Shown here: positions 51,261-60,673 of the stretch, piece by piece
How positions within the stretch are numbered: the stretch's first letter is position 1
Layout: every line of letters starts with the position of its first letter
Assembly (NCBI GenBank): GCA_051881615.1
Contig: JBJEQF010000005.1
Location: forward strand, 11,198 to 75,197
Direction of reading: 5' to 3'
DNA: 64,000 nucleotides
Origin: CAMFTQ01 sp051881615
Lineage (GTDB): Bacteria; Bacillota; Clostridia; Oscillospirales; Acutalibacteraceae
Program-made: the position numbers and the translations under genes
Notes under the pieces: model-generated
What the model was told of the DNA's origin: nothing
Database searches by the model: none
What the model saw: only the letters and a program-made list of their open reading frames with translations

Positions 51261-52533
51261 ATACTATATCCTCCCGATGATTACTTAATTGCGGTGTTCT
51301 GTCCGCAACGAGCAACGGAGTGAATGCAATAACAACAATATATGTATACAGCGGTACCGGCTGACCAAACCATGTATTCATTATTATAAAAATACCGGCA
51401 ATCGTTGTAACAGTATTTGTGTACCTTCGCAGAGCCTTGAGGTAATTAAACACAAGCCAGATTATTGTCAATAATCCGTAATCAAGAATTGAATTTGCAA
51501 AGCCGTTACAGCTTGTTACTCCTGTTGCCTGCCTGCCCTCAAAGCCAATTCCAAAAATACAATCAAGCGGATGATTAAGCATATACTCGCCTACCCGAAT
51601 AAATCCGTTCCATCTGGCAGAGGCTGTTCCCTGTGCAAAATCAACCTTTCCCGAAGCATTGACAATCTTTTCGGTCAACACCTTATTTATAAAATAATCC
51701 CATCCGTCAAAGAAGGTTACCCCTATGACGGTAAATATGATGATGCCTATTAAGAATTTTTTAATAACCGATGTATCCGATTTTACAGAATTATCGTTGC
51801 TGAGCAGGGCGCAGACTAAAATAACCGCAAGTGAAAAATACCCTGAGGTTGACTGAATCGTAATCATTGTAATCAGCAATATAATCAAGAAAATTTTTCT
51901 TTCTCTTTCACTTAGCTTTGATTTTACAAATAACAATAAAAACAGCGCAGTTGAAATCACCAGCTGATATTCACCCGGCTCACCGAATATGTATGAATTT
52001 CTTGTTGCGTCAAAATAGTTAAAGCACAAAAGGAACATTCCGTATTGAGGACCTAACGGCGGTTTTTCTTCTCTTGCCAACGGTAAATGAGAGGTAAGCG
52101 GAGTCCAGAATTCTGTTCCCCCGATAAAATACCCTAAAAAAATCACTAAGCTTACTGCGGCGAGTATTGACACTGCTCTGATAAATCTTGTGGTAAAGCT
52201 TTCGGGAGCTATCGTAACCGCCGCAACGACTATTGCAATTCTGCCTATATTGCTCAAAATTATTGTGTAATACAGTCCTCCAAAGGTAACCAAAAAGGTG
52301 ATAAGATAAAGAATCAGCAGTACTAAGCAAAAAACCTGAAAAGAGTATTTAAACCGTTCCTTAAACTGCACTGTGTTTTTCTTTAGAAAGCAAATTCCCA
52401 AGCCAAATCCAAACAACGATAAGTAATATATGTCGGTGCTAATGAAAGAAACGACAGCCGCGCCTGCGTCCAAAAGCATCAAGTATATCAAAAAATATTG
52501 TAAAAATGCACTTTTACTGATTTTTAAACTCAT
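51247..52533 (-). CDS. wzy: Wzy-like polysaccharide polymerase
   Basis: A 428-residue membrane protein with about 11 hydrophobic helices and a large outer loop (about 240-330). Polymerases of this kind have little sequence conservation; topology, the loop with arginines (RWNGFIRVGEYMLNHPLDC, GIGFEGRQATG) and operon context support the call. It would join repeat units on undecaprenyl diphosphate outside the membrane. GAGGTTAG precedes the ATG. Confidence 0.8.
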   Translation of the reverse strand: MSLKISKSAFLQYFLIYLMLLDAGAAVVSFISTDIYYLSLFGFGLGICFLKKNTVQFKERFKYSFQVFCLVLLILYLITFLVTFGGLYYTIILSNIGRIAIVVAAVTIAPESFTTRFIRAVSILAAVSLVIFLGYFIGGTEFWTPLTSHLPLAREEKPPLGPQYGMFLLCFNYFDATRNSYIFGEPGEYQLVISTALFLLLFVKSKLSERERKIFLIILLITMITIQSTSGYFSLAVILVCALLSNDNSVKSDTSVIKKFLIGIIIFTVIGVTFFDGWDYFINKVLTEKIVNASGKVDFAQGTASARWNGFIRVGEYMLNHPLDCIFGIGFEGRQATGVTSCNGFANSILDYGLLTIIWLVFNYLKALRRYTNTVTTIAGIFIIMNTWFGQPVPLYTYIVVIAFTPLLVADRTPQLSNHREDIVYEHG

Positions 52534-52565
52534 TTATTAACTAACCTCACAATTCGGTTACAGCA

Positions 52566-53537
52566 TTATTTCCAATAGCATCCGTTTTCTACTGCTTTTC
52601 CGTTTTCGAGCTGATCTTCGTCTGAGGGGTAAACCCAGTTTTCGTTAAAGTGCTTTTGCACATAGGCAAAGGCACTGTTTTCTTCCCATCTTCTGCCCTT
52701 GATTCCAAACATAAGCTGTGTTGCTCCGGCAAGATGAATTGCCTGTTTACCGGCTTTTTTAATTTTTGCGGCAAGCGGAAGACCGTACGCACCGCAGCCG
52801 ATAATCGCTGTATCAAAATCCTGCTTCATCGCCTCGTTATACATATATTCCAAAGCGTCAAACCAAGTGTTAAAGCGCGGATCAACCGTACCCGCAAGCG
52901 TTTGCACCGCCTTTATTGTGTGCAGTTCAAATTCAGGCAATATGTCGCTGTTAGGGAACAGCAATTCTCTTTTTTTATATTGATTTTTTATTGTATTTTC
53001 AAAGGGATGTATGACAAGCACCTTTTTACCTTCCAATGCACCTGACCAATGAACACTGCCTGCCCAAGGCTCAAAATCGAGAAGATATGAAACGGCAAGG
53101 CTTTTGCTCATATATTTCTTTATGTAATAATCCTCAAAGGCGTGAAACCAAACGGCGAGAAAATCAAGCTCCTTGCAGGCTGATTTCATCTCCTGTGCAA
53201 ACTGCGGCAAAAGCTTTATATCCTTAGGAAAAAATCCCGACCATAAGCAAAGGTGGTTAAAATGAAAAGCTTTGTCGTACCTTTGACCTGCCATACCGCC
53301 GAAGTCAGACGAGCGCATATTCAAAAGCTCGGTACTGCCAAATCTTCCTGCCATAAAGGGTTCGCCGCTTTTGATTTTATCAAAAATAAAGCGGTTTGCC
53401 TGCTCGCAGGACAGCATTTTGTGACCGGCATAGCTTTTTAAGGAGTCGGCATAATTTTTAGCACTGCCCATTTTCGCCACTTTTTTCTCTCTGTACTTTG
53501 CCAAAGCCAGATATTTTACTGCTTTTAGTTTTCTCAT
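52566..53537 (-). CDS. GT-D-like putative glycosyltransferase (DUF1792-related)
   Basis: A 323-residue protein not firmly assigned. Residues about 60-66 contain AGRFGSTEL, close to the R-x-G-x-x-E motif of GT-D type enzymes, and the C-terminal half has IIGCGAYGLPLAAKIKKAG and HLAGATQLMFGIKGRRW. This arrangement recurs in surface-polymer clusters from memory. It could be a glycosyltransferase with a non-GT-A, non-GT-B fold. Function in the repeat unit is unknown. Confidence 0.6.
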   Translation of the reverse strand: MRKLKAVKYLALAKYREKKVAKMGSAKNYADSLKSYAGHKMLSCEQANRFIFDKIKSGEPFMAGRFGSTELLNMRSSDFGGMAGQRYDKAFHFNHLCLWSGFFPKDIKLLPQFAQEMKSACKELDFLAVWFHAFEDYYIKKYMSKSLAVSYLLDFEPWAGSVHWSGALEGKKVLVIHPFENTIKNQYKKRELLFPNSDILPEFELHTIKAVQTLAGTVDPRFNTWFDALEYMYNEAMKQDFDTAIIGCGAYGLPLAAKIKKAGKQAIHLAGATQLMFGIKGRRWEENSAFAYVQKHFNENWVYPSDEDQLENGKAVENGCYWK

Positions 53538-53539
53538 TC

Positions 53540-54388
53540 TTAGCTTCTCCCAAGTTTTTTATTTAAGAGCCTTTTTATTTCATAAGATAAAAAGCTTATG
53601 GTTTTTGACAAACCGCACAGCCTTACCGAAAGTCTGATTTTTCCTGCAATTTTGTTTCTGTAGGTATCAAACAGAGCGTCCAACTGCGAATTATTCATAC
53701 TAAGAAGTGTACTAAGGTTTCCCTTAAGCACCGCAACACCGTGATGCTTTGAGGCAGTTCTTAAGCATTTTACGTTTTCTGCGGTTTTTATGTAATTATA
53801 CTGCAAATCATCAGCCTTAGAGTATGCAGGCATAATGTAATAAATTGTTGTATCTGACTTTTCTATACAGCTTTTAAGCTCGTACCACTTACTGTACTCC
53901 TGCTTGTCCTTATATTTTTTGATTAAAGGACTTTTTTCTATATCGGAAATTAAAGAAAACTGCCCCGAAAAGCATATACACCTTTCTGCATTCAACACTG
54001 CGGCAAACAATGCGGCGGCATAACCGCCTGCCGATGAGCCTGCTGTAATTATTTTCATACCCTTTGCCTGCTCTTTAATAAAGCTAAGCATTTTATCAAT
54101 GCTGTTTATTCTTTCATTTATCCCCGTCACGTACCACTGCTTGAATATATCTCTGAAATAAATAACCTTTTTTGCGTTTACTTTTGAAAATTTCAGCCAT
54201 TCATAGTAATCATTTTCGACAAAGGAATACCTGAACGCCTCCTCTGTATTCGGAAACCATATATTATGGCTTGAAAAGAACAGAACACAGCTGTTTTCGC
54301 AGGAGTCGGGATTTTCAATAATCTTATAATTATCCCTTTTATATATCTGCTGTGCCAAAGGCTTTTTCTCATTCCAGATATCAAACAT
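53540..54388 (-). CDS. Putative alpha/beta-hydrolase in the polysaccharide operon
   Basis: A 282-residue protein with the nucleophile elbow TAGSSAGGYAAALFAA (Ser near residue 117) and a later KHHGVAVL that could hold the catalytic histidine. These match alpha/beta-hydrolases, although the rest is divergent. It starts two bases after the downstream GT-D-like gene's counterpart and shares the operon. It may be an esterase or an acyl-transfer enzyme acting on the polymer. No substrate is proposed. Confidence 0.6.
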   Translation of the reverse strand: MFDIWNEKKPLAQQIYKRDNYKIIENPDSCENSCVLFFSSHNIWFPNTEEAFRYSFVENDYYEWLKFSKVNAKKVIYFRDIFKQWYVTGINERINSIDKMLSFIKEQAKGMKIITAGSSAGGYAAALFAAVLNAERCICFSGQFSLISDIEKSPLIKKYKDKQEYSKWYELKSCIEKSDTTIYYIMPAYSKADDLQYNYIKTAENVKCLRTASKHHGVAVLKGNLSTLLSMNNSQLDALFDTYRNKIAGKIRLSVRLCGLSKTISFLSYEIKRLLNKKLGRS

Positions 54389-54401
54389 TCAAATTATCCT
54401 T

Positions 54402-55223
54402 CTACTTTCCGATTATTATTCTTATATACGGCGTCAGACTGCCCTTAATGGCGGTGAAAATTCCAAAATTCTTTTTAAGAAAATAAAACCGCGGCTTAAA
54501 CGGCGCGCCCTTTGGTGATTCCTTAAGCATAAATCTTTGAATTCTGCCAAGCTTTGCATCAGACCAGGTATTGTCTGTCGGATTGTTCTGACAGACACCG
54601 ACGTATTCCTCGGAGCTGAAAATTCTGAAGCCGTTTCTTTTTAGCTCCAGGCCGTAGTCAAAATCGCCTAAGGAATGAATATAATGCTCGTCCACTGCAC
54701 CTGTTTTTTCAAATGCGTGATACGGAATCAGCACACAGTTTGCGTTAAATGTGTCTGCCTGCATTTTGCAGTCTTTAAGCTGTATTGCGTGATATTTAGT
54801 CCCCTTGTCATACTTTAATGCACCGTAGCTTAAAGCTCCTGCATAATTGCACATTGCCCCCACAATTACAGCGCCGTCAAGCCTTACGCTTTGCTCAATC
54901 ATCTTTCCAATACAGCCGTCAAAAAACTCTGCGTCATCGTTTATCATCATAAGGTAATCAAAACGCTGACCCAAATTTCTGAGTGCATACTGCATACCCA
55001 GTCGCATACCGCCTGAATAGAATAAAGAGCCGCTGCCCGAAAGAGAATAAATTACAAATTGCTCTTTCATTTTTTTGAGCATATCCGATGTACCGTCTGT
55101 GCTGTTGTCATCAACTGCGATAAAACTAAACTCACAGGACGGATTGCCGTTTACAAGTGTTTCAATGCAGGTTTTTGTTTTTTCTTTTCTGTTGTAGCAG
55201 GTAAAAACAGCTAAAACTCTCAT
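54402..55223 (-). CDS. Family 2 glycosyltransferase (rhamnosyltransferase-like)
   Basis: A 273-residue GT-A enzyme. RVLAVFTCYNRKEKTKTCIE, VDDNSTDGTSDML and MINDDAEF (the metal motif) place it among GT2 enzymes of the rhamnosyl/galactofuranosyl style. YSGGMRLGMQYAL is another family feature. Overlaps the upstream GT4 gene by four bases. The donor is not predicted. Confidence 0.9.
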   Translation of the reverse strand: MRVLAVFTCYNRKEKTKTCIETLVNGNPSCEFSFIAVDDNSTDGTSDMLKKMKEQFVIYSLSGSGSLFYSGGMRLGMQYALRNLGQRFDYLMMINDDAEFFDGCIGKMIEQSVRLDGAVIVGAMCNYAGALSYGALKYDKGTKYHAIQLKDCKMQADTFNANCVLIPYHAFEKTGAVDEHYIHSLGDFDYGLELKRNGFRIFSSEEYVGVCQNNPTDNTWSDAKLGRIQRFMLKESPKGAPFKPRFYFLKKNFGIFTAIKGSLTPYIRIIIGK

Positions 55224-56335
55224 ATTACAGCACCCCGAATCAGAGAAAAAATTTTGTTTGCGGTGCTATCCCACAAAAACTCTTTAATTATCCTGTCGTG
55301 AGAATTTAAAGCCGTCGGCGCAACTTCTGTAATTATTTCGACAGCCTCTTGGCTGCTGTCAACAAGCCAGCCCGACCTGCCGTTTTCGATTATAAAATCA
55401 GGCCCCGGAGCTTTTTGCGCAACAACCCTACAGCCATAGTACATAGCCTCAAGTATAGCCATACCGAAAATTTCCTGTCGGTTCAGATTAACAAAAGCGT
55501 CGGCAAAGCGGTAAAGCTCCCAGATGTCGCTGTTAGGTATGCGGTCAATCATCTGAACATATTCTTGCAGATTAAGTTGTTTGATTTTATTCTCAACCGC
55601 AGTTTTCATCTCTCCTGTTCCGACCATAAGGAGCTTGTACTCTTTGTTTTTCTTCCTTATTTCGGATAAAATCTCAAGCATTGCAAGCGGATTCTTTTCG
55701 TCAATCAGTCTGCCTATGAACAAAAGTACACGGTCGTTTTCATTATAGCCGAACTTTTTCTTTAGTTCAACAGGCGAATACTTTTCATAATCCTTTTTCA
55801 AAAGGTCTGTATCTAACCCTACAGGTGTGACAACAGCGTTTTTTACACCCAGCGACATAAGCTGTTCTCTGACAGTCGGAGTTTTTGCAAGGCAGGTGCA
55901 TCTGTGATAAACAGCAACATTTCTGTTGAACATAAAATCAACCGACAATTTCTTTATACGGCTTGTACTGTGGCTTTCGACAACGCCTATATACGGAAAA
56001 AATCTGACATTATTCTTCTTCGCCCAACGGTAAGCCTTAGGCACGGCAAACTGAGTATCTGAAAAATAAATAAGAGCGTCAAGCGTTGTATCAAGTATTT
56101 TTACATTGAGCCTGCCGTTAATGCCAAGACTTTCAGACGGAATAAAGCTGACCGATGCGTTACGGCAGCCCTCTATTTTTTCCTCTCTTTTCTCCTGCTC
56201 TGCACTGACAAGCTTATACACCTTTACCTCATCAACAATTTTGTCCAGAGCCTTTGCCAAGCCGAATTCCTGCGCATTGTAAAAACCCTTACTGCCAAAA
56301 TTACCGATACTTGTTATTAAAAGCCCAATGCGCAT
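55220..56335 (-). CDS. Family 4 glycosyltransferase
   Basis: A 371-residue GT-B enzyme. The N-terminal Rossmann half starts MRIGLLITSIGNFGSKG and the C-terminal half contains VLLFIGRLIDEKNP and the E-x7-E motif EIFGMAILEAMYYG that binds the donor. GGAGAAC precedes the chosen ATG; earlier in-frame starts lack similarity and a site. Retaining mechanism by family. Operon with other transferases. Confidence 0.93.
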   Translation of the reverse strand: MRIGLLITSIGNFGSKGFYNAQEFGLAKALDKIVDEVKVYKLVSAEQEKREEKIEGCRNASVSFIPSESLGINGRLNVKILDTTLDALIYFSDTQFAVPKAYRWAKKNNVRFFPYIGVVESHSTSRIKKLSVDFMFNRNVAVYHRCTCLAKTPTVREQLMSLGVKNAVVTPVGLDTDLLKKDYEKYSPVELKKKFGYNENDRVLLFIGRLIDEKNPLAMLEILSEIRKKNKEYKLLMVGTGEMKTAVENKIKQLNLQEYVQMIDRIPNSDIWELYRFADAFVNLNRQEIFGMAILEAMYYGCRVVAQKAPGPDFIIENGRSGWLVDSSQEAVEIITEVAPTALNSHDRIIKEFLWDSTANKIFSLIRGAVI

Positions 56336-56396
56336 TTTTGTTCTCCTTTTTATATCAATAGATACAGTAATAAAAATAACACAGCCGCCCGATAAA

Positions 56397-57593
56397 TCAA
56401 GAGATAACATCATTATAAATACTTTTAAGAGTTTCATAATTTGATTGCGGAGAAAAGTTTTCGCAATACAACGAACAGATGTTTTCTGCGAATGTCGGGG
56501 AATAATTCTCTTCAAATCGGTTTATTGCTTTTACTAAATCCTCGGTGGAGTCTGCTTTGAATTTACAGCCGTTAACACCCTCTTTGACAATACAGCCTGC
56601 ATTGCCTAAATCGGAGCATATAACAGGTGTACCAACCGAAAAAGCCTCAACAATGCTCATCGGAAAGCCCTCGTACCACTGAGTAGGCAATACAAGAGCC
56701 ATGCTTTCTGCGATTAGCCGTTTGGCGTCTGTATTAGGAACAAAGCCTTTCATTTCTGCATTAAGGCTGTTCTCTTTTATATAGCTTTTGCACCATTGTT
56801 CCATAGGACCTGTGCCGCAGATAATAAGCTTAGGTGCTTTATCGCCCATTTGCTTCCACGCTTTCAGCAGAAAATCAACGCCCTTGAGCTTATCTAAACG
56901 TCCTGCAAAAATATACCGGTTTTCTCTTTTGTCAAAGGAAATGATCTCTGACGCTTTGCTTTCTGCAAAATTAGGCTTGACAAAAATCCTTTCTTCGTCT
57001 ATCTGCTTCAAGCTTTTCAGCTTTTCTTTGTTAAACTCTGTTAAGCATATGTAATTTAATTTGCCGTAGATACCTGTCATTCTGTGAATTGTTGTACTGA
57101 TAACACACATCAGCGTCTGCAATTTACTGCCTCTGTAGCAGCTGTGACTGACAGCGCAGTGCAAGCCCTTTTCGACGCAATCCTCACAAATATGACCGTC
57201 ACGGTAAAAAGTCGCTCCGGGACACATCAGACGGAAGTTATGAACAGTCTGAACCACCGGCACCTTCATTGATCTTGCGGCATAATAAACAGCAGGACTG
57301 ATAAGGCTTAATGTGTTGTGAACGTGAACTACATCGATGCCCTGCTCTTTGATTATACGCTTTACATCACGGTATGTGCGGTAATTAAACACGGTAATAA
57401 GGGGCAGAACGAGCTTTTTCAGAATTGACATATTTTTTAACTCGCTGTTATTTCTGCTATACAGAACCACCTCGTGACCGTGTTGCTCCAGTAACCTTTT
57501 TTCATTGGCAACAACCGTATCTTCTCCGCCGGGAATTTGGTAGTAATTATGCACCGTCAAAACCTTTGGCATTATTGAGTTTTTCACCGACAT
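56397..57593 (-). CDS. Family 4 glycosyltransferase
   Basis: A 398-residue GT-B enzyme of the retaining GT4 type. N-terminal VLTVHNYYQIPGGEDTVVANE and the DVVHVHNT strand, then YIFAGRLDKLKGVDFLLKAW and the donor-binding EGFPMSIVEAFSVG, give the full family pattern. A Cys-rich insertion (CPG, CEDCVEKGLHC) lies near residue 130. It leaves a 61-base gap before the next transferase. Donor unknown. Confidence 0.93.
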   Translation of the reverse strand: MSVKNSIMPKVLTVHNYYQIPGGEDTVVANEKRLLEQHGHEVVLYSRNNSELKNMSILKKLVLPLITVFNYRTYRDVKRIIKEQGIDVVHVHNTLSLISPAVYYAARSMKVPVVQTVHNFRLMCPGATFYRDGHICEDCVEKGLHCAVSHSCYRGSKLQTLMCVISTTIHRMTGIYGKLNYICLTEFNKEKLKSLKQIDEERIFVKPNFAESKASEIISFDKRENRYIFAGRLDKLKGVDFLLKAWKQMGDKAPKLIICGTGPMEQWCKSYIKENSLNAEMKGFVPNTDAKRLIAESMALVLPTQWYEGFPMSIVEAFSVGTPVICSDLGNAGCIVKEGVNGCKFKADSTEDLVKAINRFEENYSPTFAENICSLYCENFSPQSNYETLKSIYNDVIS

Positions 57594-57626
57594 AGCATTA
57601 TCTTTCCTTTATCCGATAAATAATAG

Positions 57627-58520
57627 TTATTCATTAAGCGCGTCCAGCTTATCCAACAGCTCTTTTGATTCCTGCGAATTCACTTTTCTTACATATAGCT
57701 CCTGTTGTTCTGCTAAAAAATCAAAATCATCAACTGTGTAAATCCTTGCTTTTCCCGGCAAATACTCCCAAATATGCAGAGTTCTCCAGTTTACCGTTCC
57801 GCGCATTTCGGGTTCAGGTCCGCAACCGCAGGTTTTATCTCTAAACTTAGAATTCATAACAACCGTTACAAAATACAGCTCGTCAGGTGCAAATGTATAT
57901 AAAAACCAGTGATTAAACTTAGGGTGATTATCATAAAAATCCAAAATGTACGCACCGCAGCTGCCTGTAATGCTCCATAACGCTCCACCCCAAAATACGG
58001 GATATTTCTTTGAGTCTTCCTTAATCCAGCCGCTTCTTAACCTTAATTTTAGTTTTCGGTTAAAATAGTTAAAAGCTTTTTTAAGGCAGTTAGGATTGTT
58101 TCTTAATGAAATATACCTGCATTTAGGCCAAAAGTAGGGATCCTTGGAGCCTGTTACCTGACAGCCTCTGATAAATTCTACATCCCTGTTATTTTCAAAG
58201 AAAGAAATAATTTCCTTATCGGTCTTTATCGGATAATCTGCACCCTGAAGAAATACCAATCGGTCGTAATCATCTGTATTTTGCGCCATACGAAGAAGTG
58301 CTATTTCTGCCTCTACAGCGTTCCATGCTCCCCAATTACAATGAAGTCTGGGATTGACAAAATAGCAATTATTTGAATTTGACAGCTTGTCGATAAGCCA
58401 TTGTGCGTCTGTATTCCTGTCAATGTGTATGAACACGTCCGAGAACTGCAAAAGTCGGTTTACTAATCTGTAAATATGCTCCGGGTCAGTGTGAGCCAGA
58501 ATCAAATGAGCTATTTTCAC
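57627..58520 (-). CDS. Core-2/I-branching-like glycosyltransferase (GT14)
   Basis: A 297-residue protein of the GT14 type. MKIAHLILAHTDPEHIYRLV, DVFIHIDRNTD, WGAWNAVEAEIALLRMA and FLQGADYPIKTDKEI match the family. In animals GT14 adds branching beta-1,6-GlcNAc or xylose; bacterial members occur in surface polymer loci. It begins with GTG after GGGGG. It may add a side branch. Confidence 0.88.
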   Translation of the reverse strand: MKIAHLILAHTDPEHIYRLVNRLLQFSDVFIHIDRNTDAQWLIDKLSNSNNCYFVNPRLHCNWGAWNAVEAEIALLRMAQNTDDYDRLVFLQGADYPIKTDKEIISFFENNRDVEFIRGCQVTGSKDPYFWPKCRYISLRNNPNCLKKAFNYFNRKLKLRLRSGWIKEDSKKYPVFWGGALWSITGSCGAYILDFYDNHPKFNHWFLYTFAPDELYFVTVVMNSKFRDKTCGCGPEPEMRGTVNWRTLHIWEYLPGKARIYTVDDFDFLAEQQELYVRKVNSQESKELLDKLDALNE

Positions 58521-58522
58521 CG

Positions 58523-59305
58523 TTATTTTCCCCCAAGATATGCGTTACGGATAAATTTAGTGTTAGTATATAAATATCGGCTGAATAATCGCTTAGGGTC
58601 CTGAATAAGGCGGTACAGCCATTCAAGATTGTGCTTCTGCATCCACTGCGGTGCACGATTGATATTGCCGGCAACGTAATCAAACCCTGCTCCGACGCCT
58701 ATCATCAAGCCGTTTACCTTACCCTGATGCTCTGCCATCCAGATTTCCTGCTTCGGCGCACCAAGACCTATCCACACAAAGTCAGCCTTGCTGTCGTTTA
58801 TCTGCTCTGTAATCGCTTTGTCCTCTTCCTCTGTCAGGGGACGAAACGGGGGACTATACATTCCCACAAGCTTTATATCCGGGTATTTCCCTTTTAGCTT
58901 CTTTTCAAGCGAAGCCAGCGTTTTCTTAGTACTTCCGTAAAAGAAGTGCCGATAACCCTTTTCGGCAGAAATTTTAAACATTTCTTCCATAAGTCCCGGA
59001 CCGGTTGTGCGTTCTATCTCTTTATATCCGCGCCTTTTTGCAACGGTGCAAAGCGGTCCTCCGTCAGGTATAGCCATTATTGCGCCGTTTTGTATTGCTC
59101 TGTAGCTTTCGTCCTCAAATGCCGTAACGGTTGTATGGACGTTTGAAACGCAGATGTAATCTCCCGACATTTCTTTTATATTTGAGTTTATAAAGTCAAG
59201 AAGCCAATTCATATTTATAACAGCAATATTCACTCCTAAAATCGGACAGGTCGGGATAACCGACTTGTCGATTTTGCGCTTATATATACTTTGCATAACA
59301 TCCAT
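58523..59305 (-). CDS. WecG/TagA/CpsF family glycosyltransferase (GT26)
   Basis: A 260-residue enzyme of the family that usually adds the second sugar (ManNAc or ManNAcA) to an undecaprenyl-diphosphate-GlcNAc. Hallmarks are PDGGPLCTVAKRRG, FYGSTKKTLASLEKKL, VWIGLGAPKQEIWMAEH and GVGAGFDYVAG with its RAPQWMQ end. The presence of this enzyme implies initiation by a TagO/WecA-type enzyme encoded elsewhere. Confidence 0.93.
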   Translation of the reverse strand: MDVMQSIYKRKIDKSVIPTCPILGVNIAVINMNWLLDFINSNIKEMSGDYICVSNVHTTVTAFEDESYRAIQNGAIMAIPDGGPLCTVAKRRGYKEIERTTGPGLMEEMFKISAEKGYRHFFYGSTKKTLASLEKKLKGKYPDIKLVGMYSPPFRPLTEEEDKAITEQINDSKADFVWIGLGAPKQEIWMAEHQGKVNGLMIGVGAGFDYVAGNINRAPQWMQKHNLEWLYRLIQDPKRLFSRYLYTNTKFIRNAYLGGK

Positions 59306-59344
59306 CTTGACTTTACCCGCCTTGTCTGAAAATTTTGATAATGC

Positions 59345-60037
59345 TTATTTTTCTATGTTTTCCTTATTTACATATTCTATCAGCTTATCAACATTTTCAA
59401 ACAATTCTGCGTGATTTTTCAACCAAATTTGATCCTTATCCCACCATCTGAGCTTTAACAGCTCCTGCACCGTTTCTTTGTCAAAGCGGTATTTTATTAC
59501 CCTTGCAGGAACTCCTCCTACAACGGCATACGGCGGTACGTCCTTTGTTACGACAGCTCCTGCGGCAACCACTGCCCCGTCGCCTATAGTAACTCCCTCC
59601 ATAATTTTTACGTAAGAACCAATCCAGACATCACTGCCGATTATCACCGCATATTTTTGTTCATCGTCTATATAGCTGAACTCATTGAACTTATCTTCAT
59701 CTACATAAGTAAATCCGGATTGCTTTCTTGTTGAATAAAAAGCCGGATGAACAGATGCAAAGCCTGATATCGGGTGAGTTCCTGCCACTGTTGCTACATC
59801 AGCGGCGATACAGGTGTATCTTCCGATTTTTGTGTTTTTGATAAAAGAGTGATTTCCTATATAGCTTGCATATCCTATTGAACTTGTCAGGAATGTCACA
59901 TCTGTTGTCAGTCTGTTCATTCCCTCAAATCGGTCAAAAGAATCTATCGTTATATTATCTTCAAATGAGCATAGTTTACGAGCCTTATACCGATTAACGG
60001 TCTGCCTGAGCTTCTTCAATAACTTTCGAAAAGACAT
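59345..60037 (-). CDS. CatB-related O-acetyltransferase
   Basis: A 230-residue left-handed parallel beta-helix enzyme. Hexapeptide repeats run through SDVWIGSYVKIMEGVTIGDGAVVAAGAVV, followed by the usual PPYAVVGGVPARVIKYRF. The family moves acetyl from acetyl-CoA to hydroxyls on sugars or drugs. In this operon it probably O-acetylates the repeat unit. AAGGAT precedes the ATG. Confidence 0.92.
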   Translation of the reverse strand: MSFRKLLKKLRQTVNRYKARKLCSFEDNITIDSFDRFEGMNRLTTDVTFLTSSIGYASYIGNHSFIKNTKIGRYTCIAADVATVAGTHPISGFASVHPAFYSTRKQSGFTYVDEDKFNEFSYIDDEQKYAVIIGSDVWIGSYVKIMEGVTIGDGAVVAAGAVVTKDVPPYAVVGGVPARVIKYRFDKETVQELLKLRWWDKDQIWLKNHAELFENVDKLIEYVNKENIEK

Positions 60038-60039
60038 TT

Positions 60040-60624
60040 TTAATCTATCCTTCTAATAAACTTTGCAGGATTTCCTGCCCAGATTTCTCCGTCGGGTATT
60101 GATTTTGTTACGACCGAACCTGCACCTACTATCGACCTCTCTCCGATTGTAACGCCCTTTAATATAATACAATGCGCTCCGATAAAGGCGCCGTCTTTGA
60201 TTGTAACCGGTCTTACAGCTCCTCCCTTTTCACTTACTCGTTTTTGATAGTCGATCCGGTGGAAATCAGTGTCATATATCTTCGTGCCGCCGCCCACAAA
60301 AACCTGATTTCCGATTGTTATGTTCTCACAGGCAAACAATGTCGCATTTGAAATACCGCAACCATCGCCTATCCTGATCTTTCCGTTACCCTTGGCAAAC
60401 AGAATAGTCTTTGTATCTCCGCCTATGGGATTACTTCTGCGGCTTGAATTGATATTGACATTATTGCCTATAACAATTCCGTCAGCTGAATTAGAAACGC
60501 AGTATATGCGACCGTTGATTTTAAAATTTTTTCCGTGTTTTACATGGCGGTATTTAAGCAAGCACGAGTTGTATATATCATTAGGTAAGCTTAAAAATTT
60601 TTTCACTGATTTCTTGACGTCCAT
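60040..60624 (-). CDS. LbH acyltransferase (WbbJ/maltose-acetyltransferase-like)
   Basis: A 194-residue left-handed beta-helix acyltransferase. Repeats are visible in IGNNVNINSSRR, IGDGCGISNATLFACENITIGNQVF and IKDGAFIGAHCIILKGVTIGERSIV, ending in the IPDGEIWAGNPAKFIRRID tail. It and the CatB-like gene downstream are two separate acetyltransferases, spaced by two bases. The acceptor is presumably a sugar in the repeat unit. Confidence 0.9.
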   Translation of the reverse strand: MDVKKSVKKFLSLPNDIYNSCLLKYRHVKHGKNFKINGRIYCVSNSADGIVIGNNVNINSSRRSNPIGGDTKTILFAKGNGKIRIGDGCGISNATLFACENITIGNQVFVGGGTKIYDTDFHRIDYQKRVSEKGGAVRPVTIKDGAFIGAHCIILKGVTIGERSIVGAGSVVTKSIPDGEIWAGNPAKFIRRID

Positions 60625-60673
60625 TTTTATTTCCTCACTGATATCAAAAGCAGGCGTTTCTCAATTATAAAAC

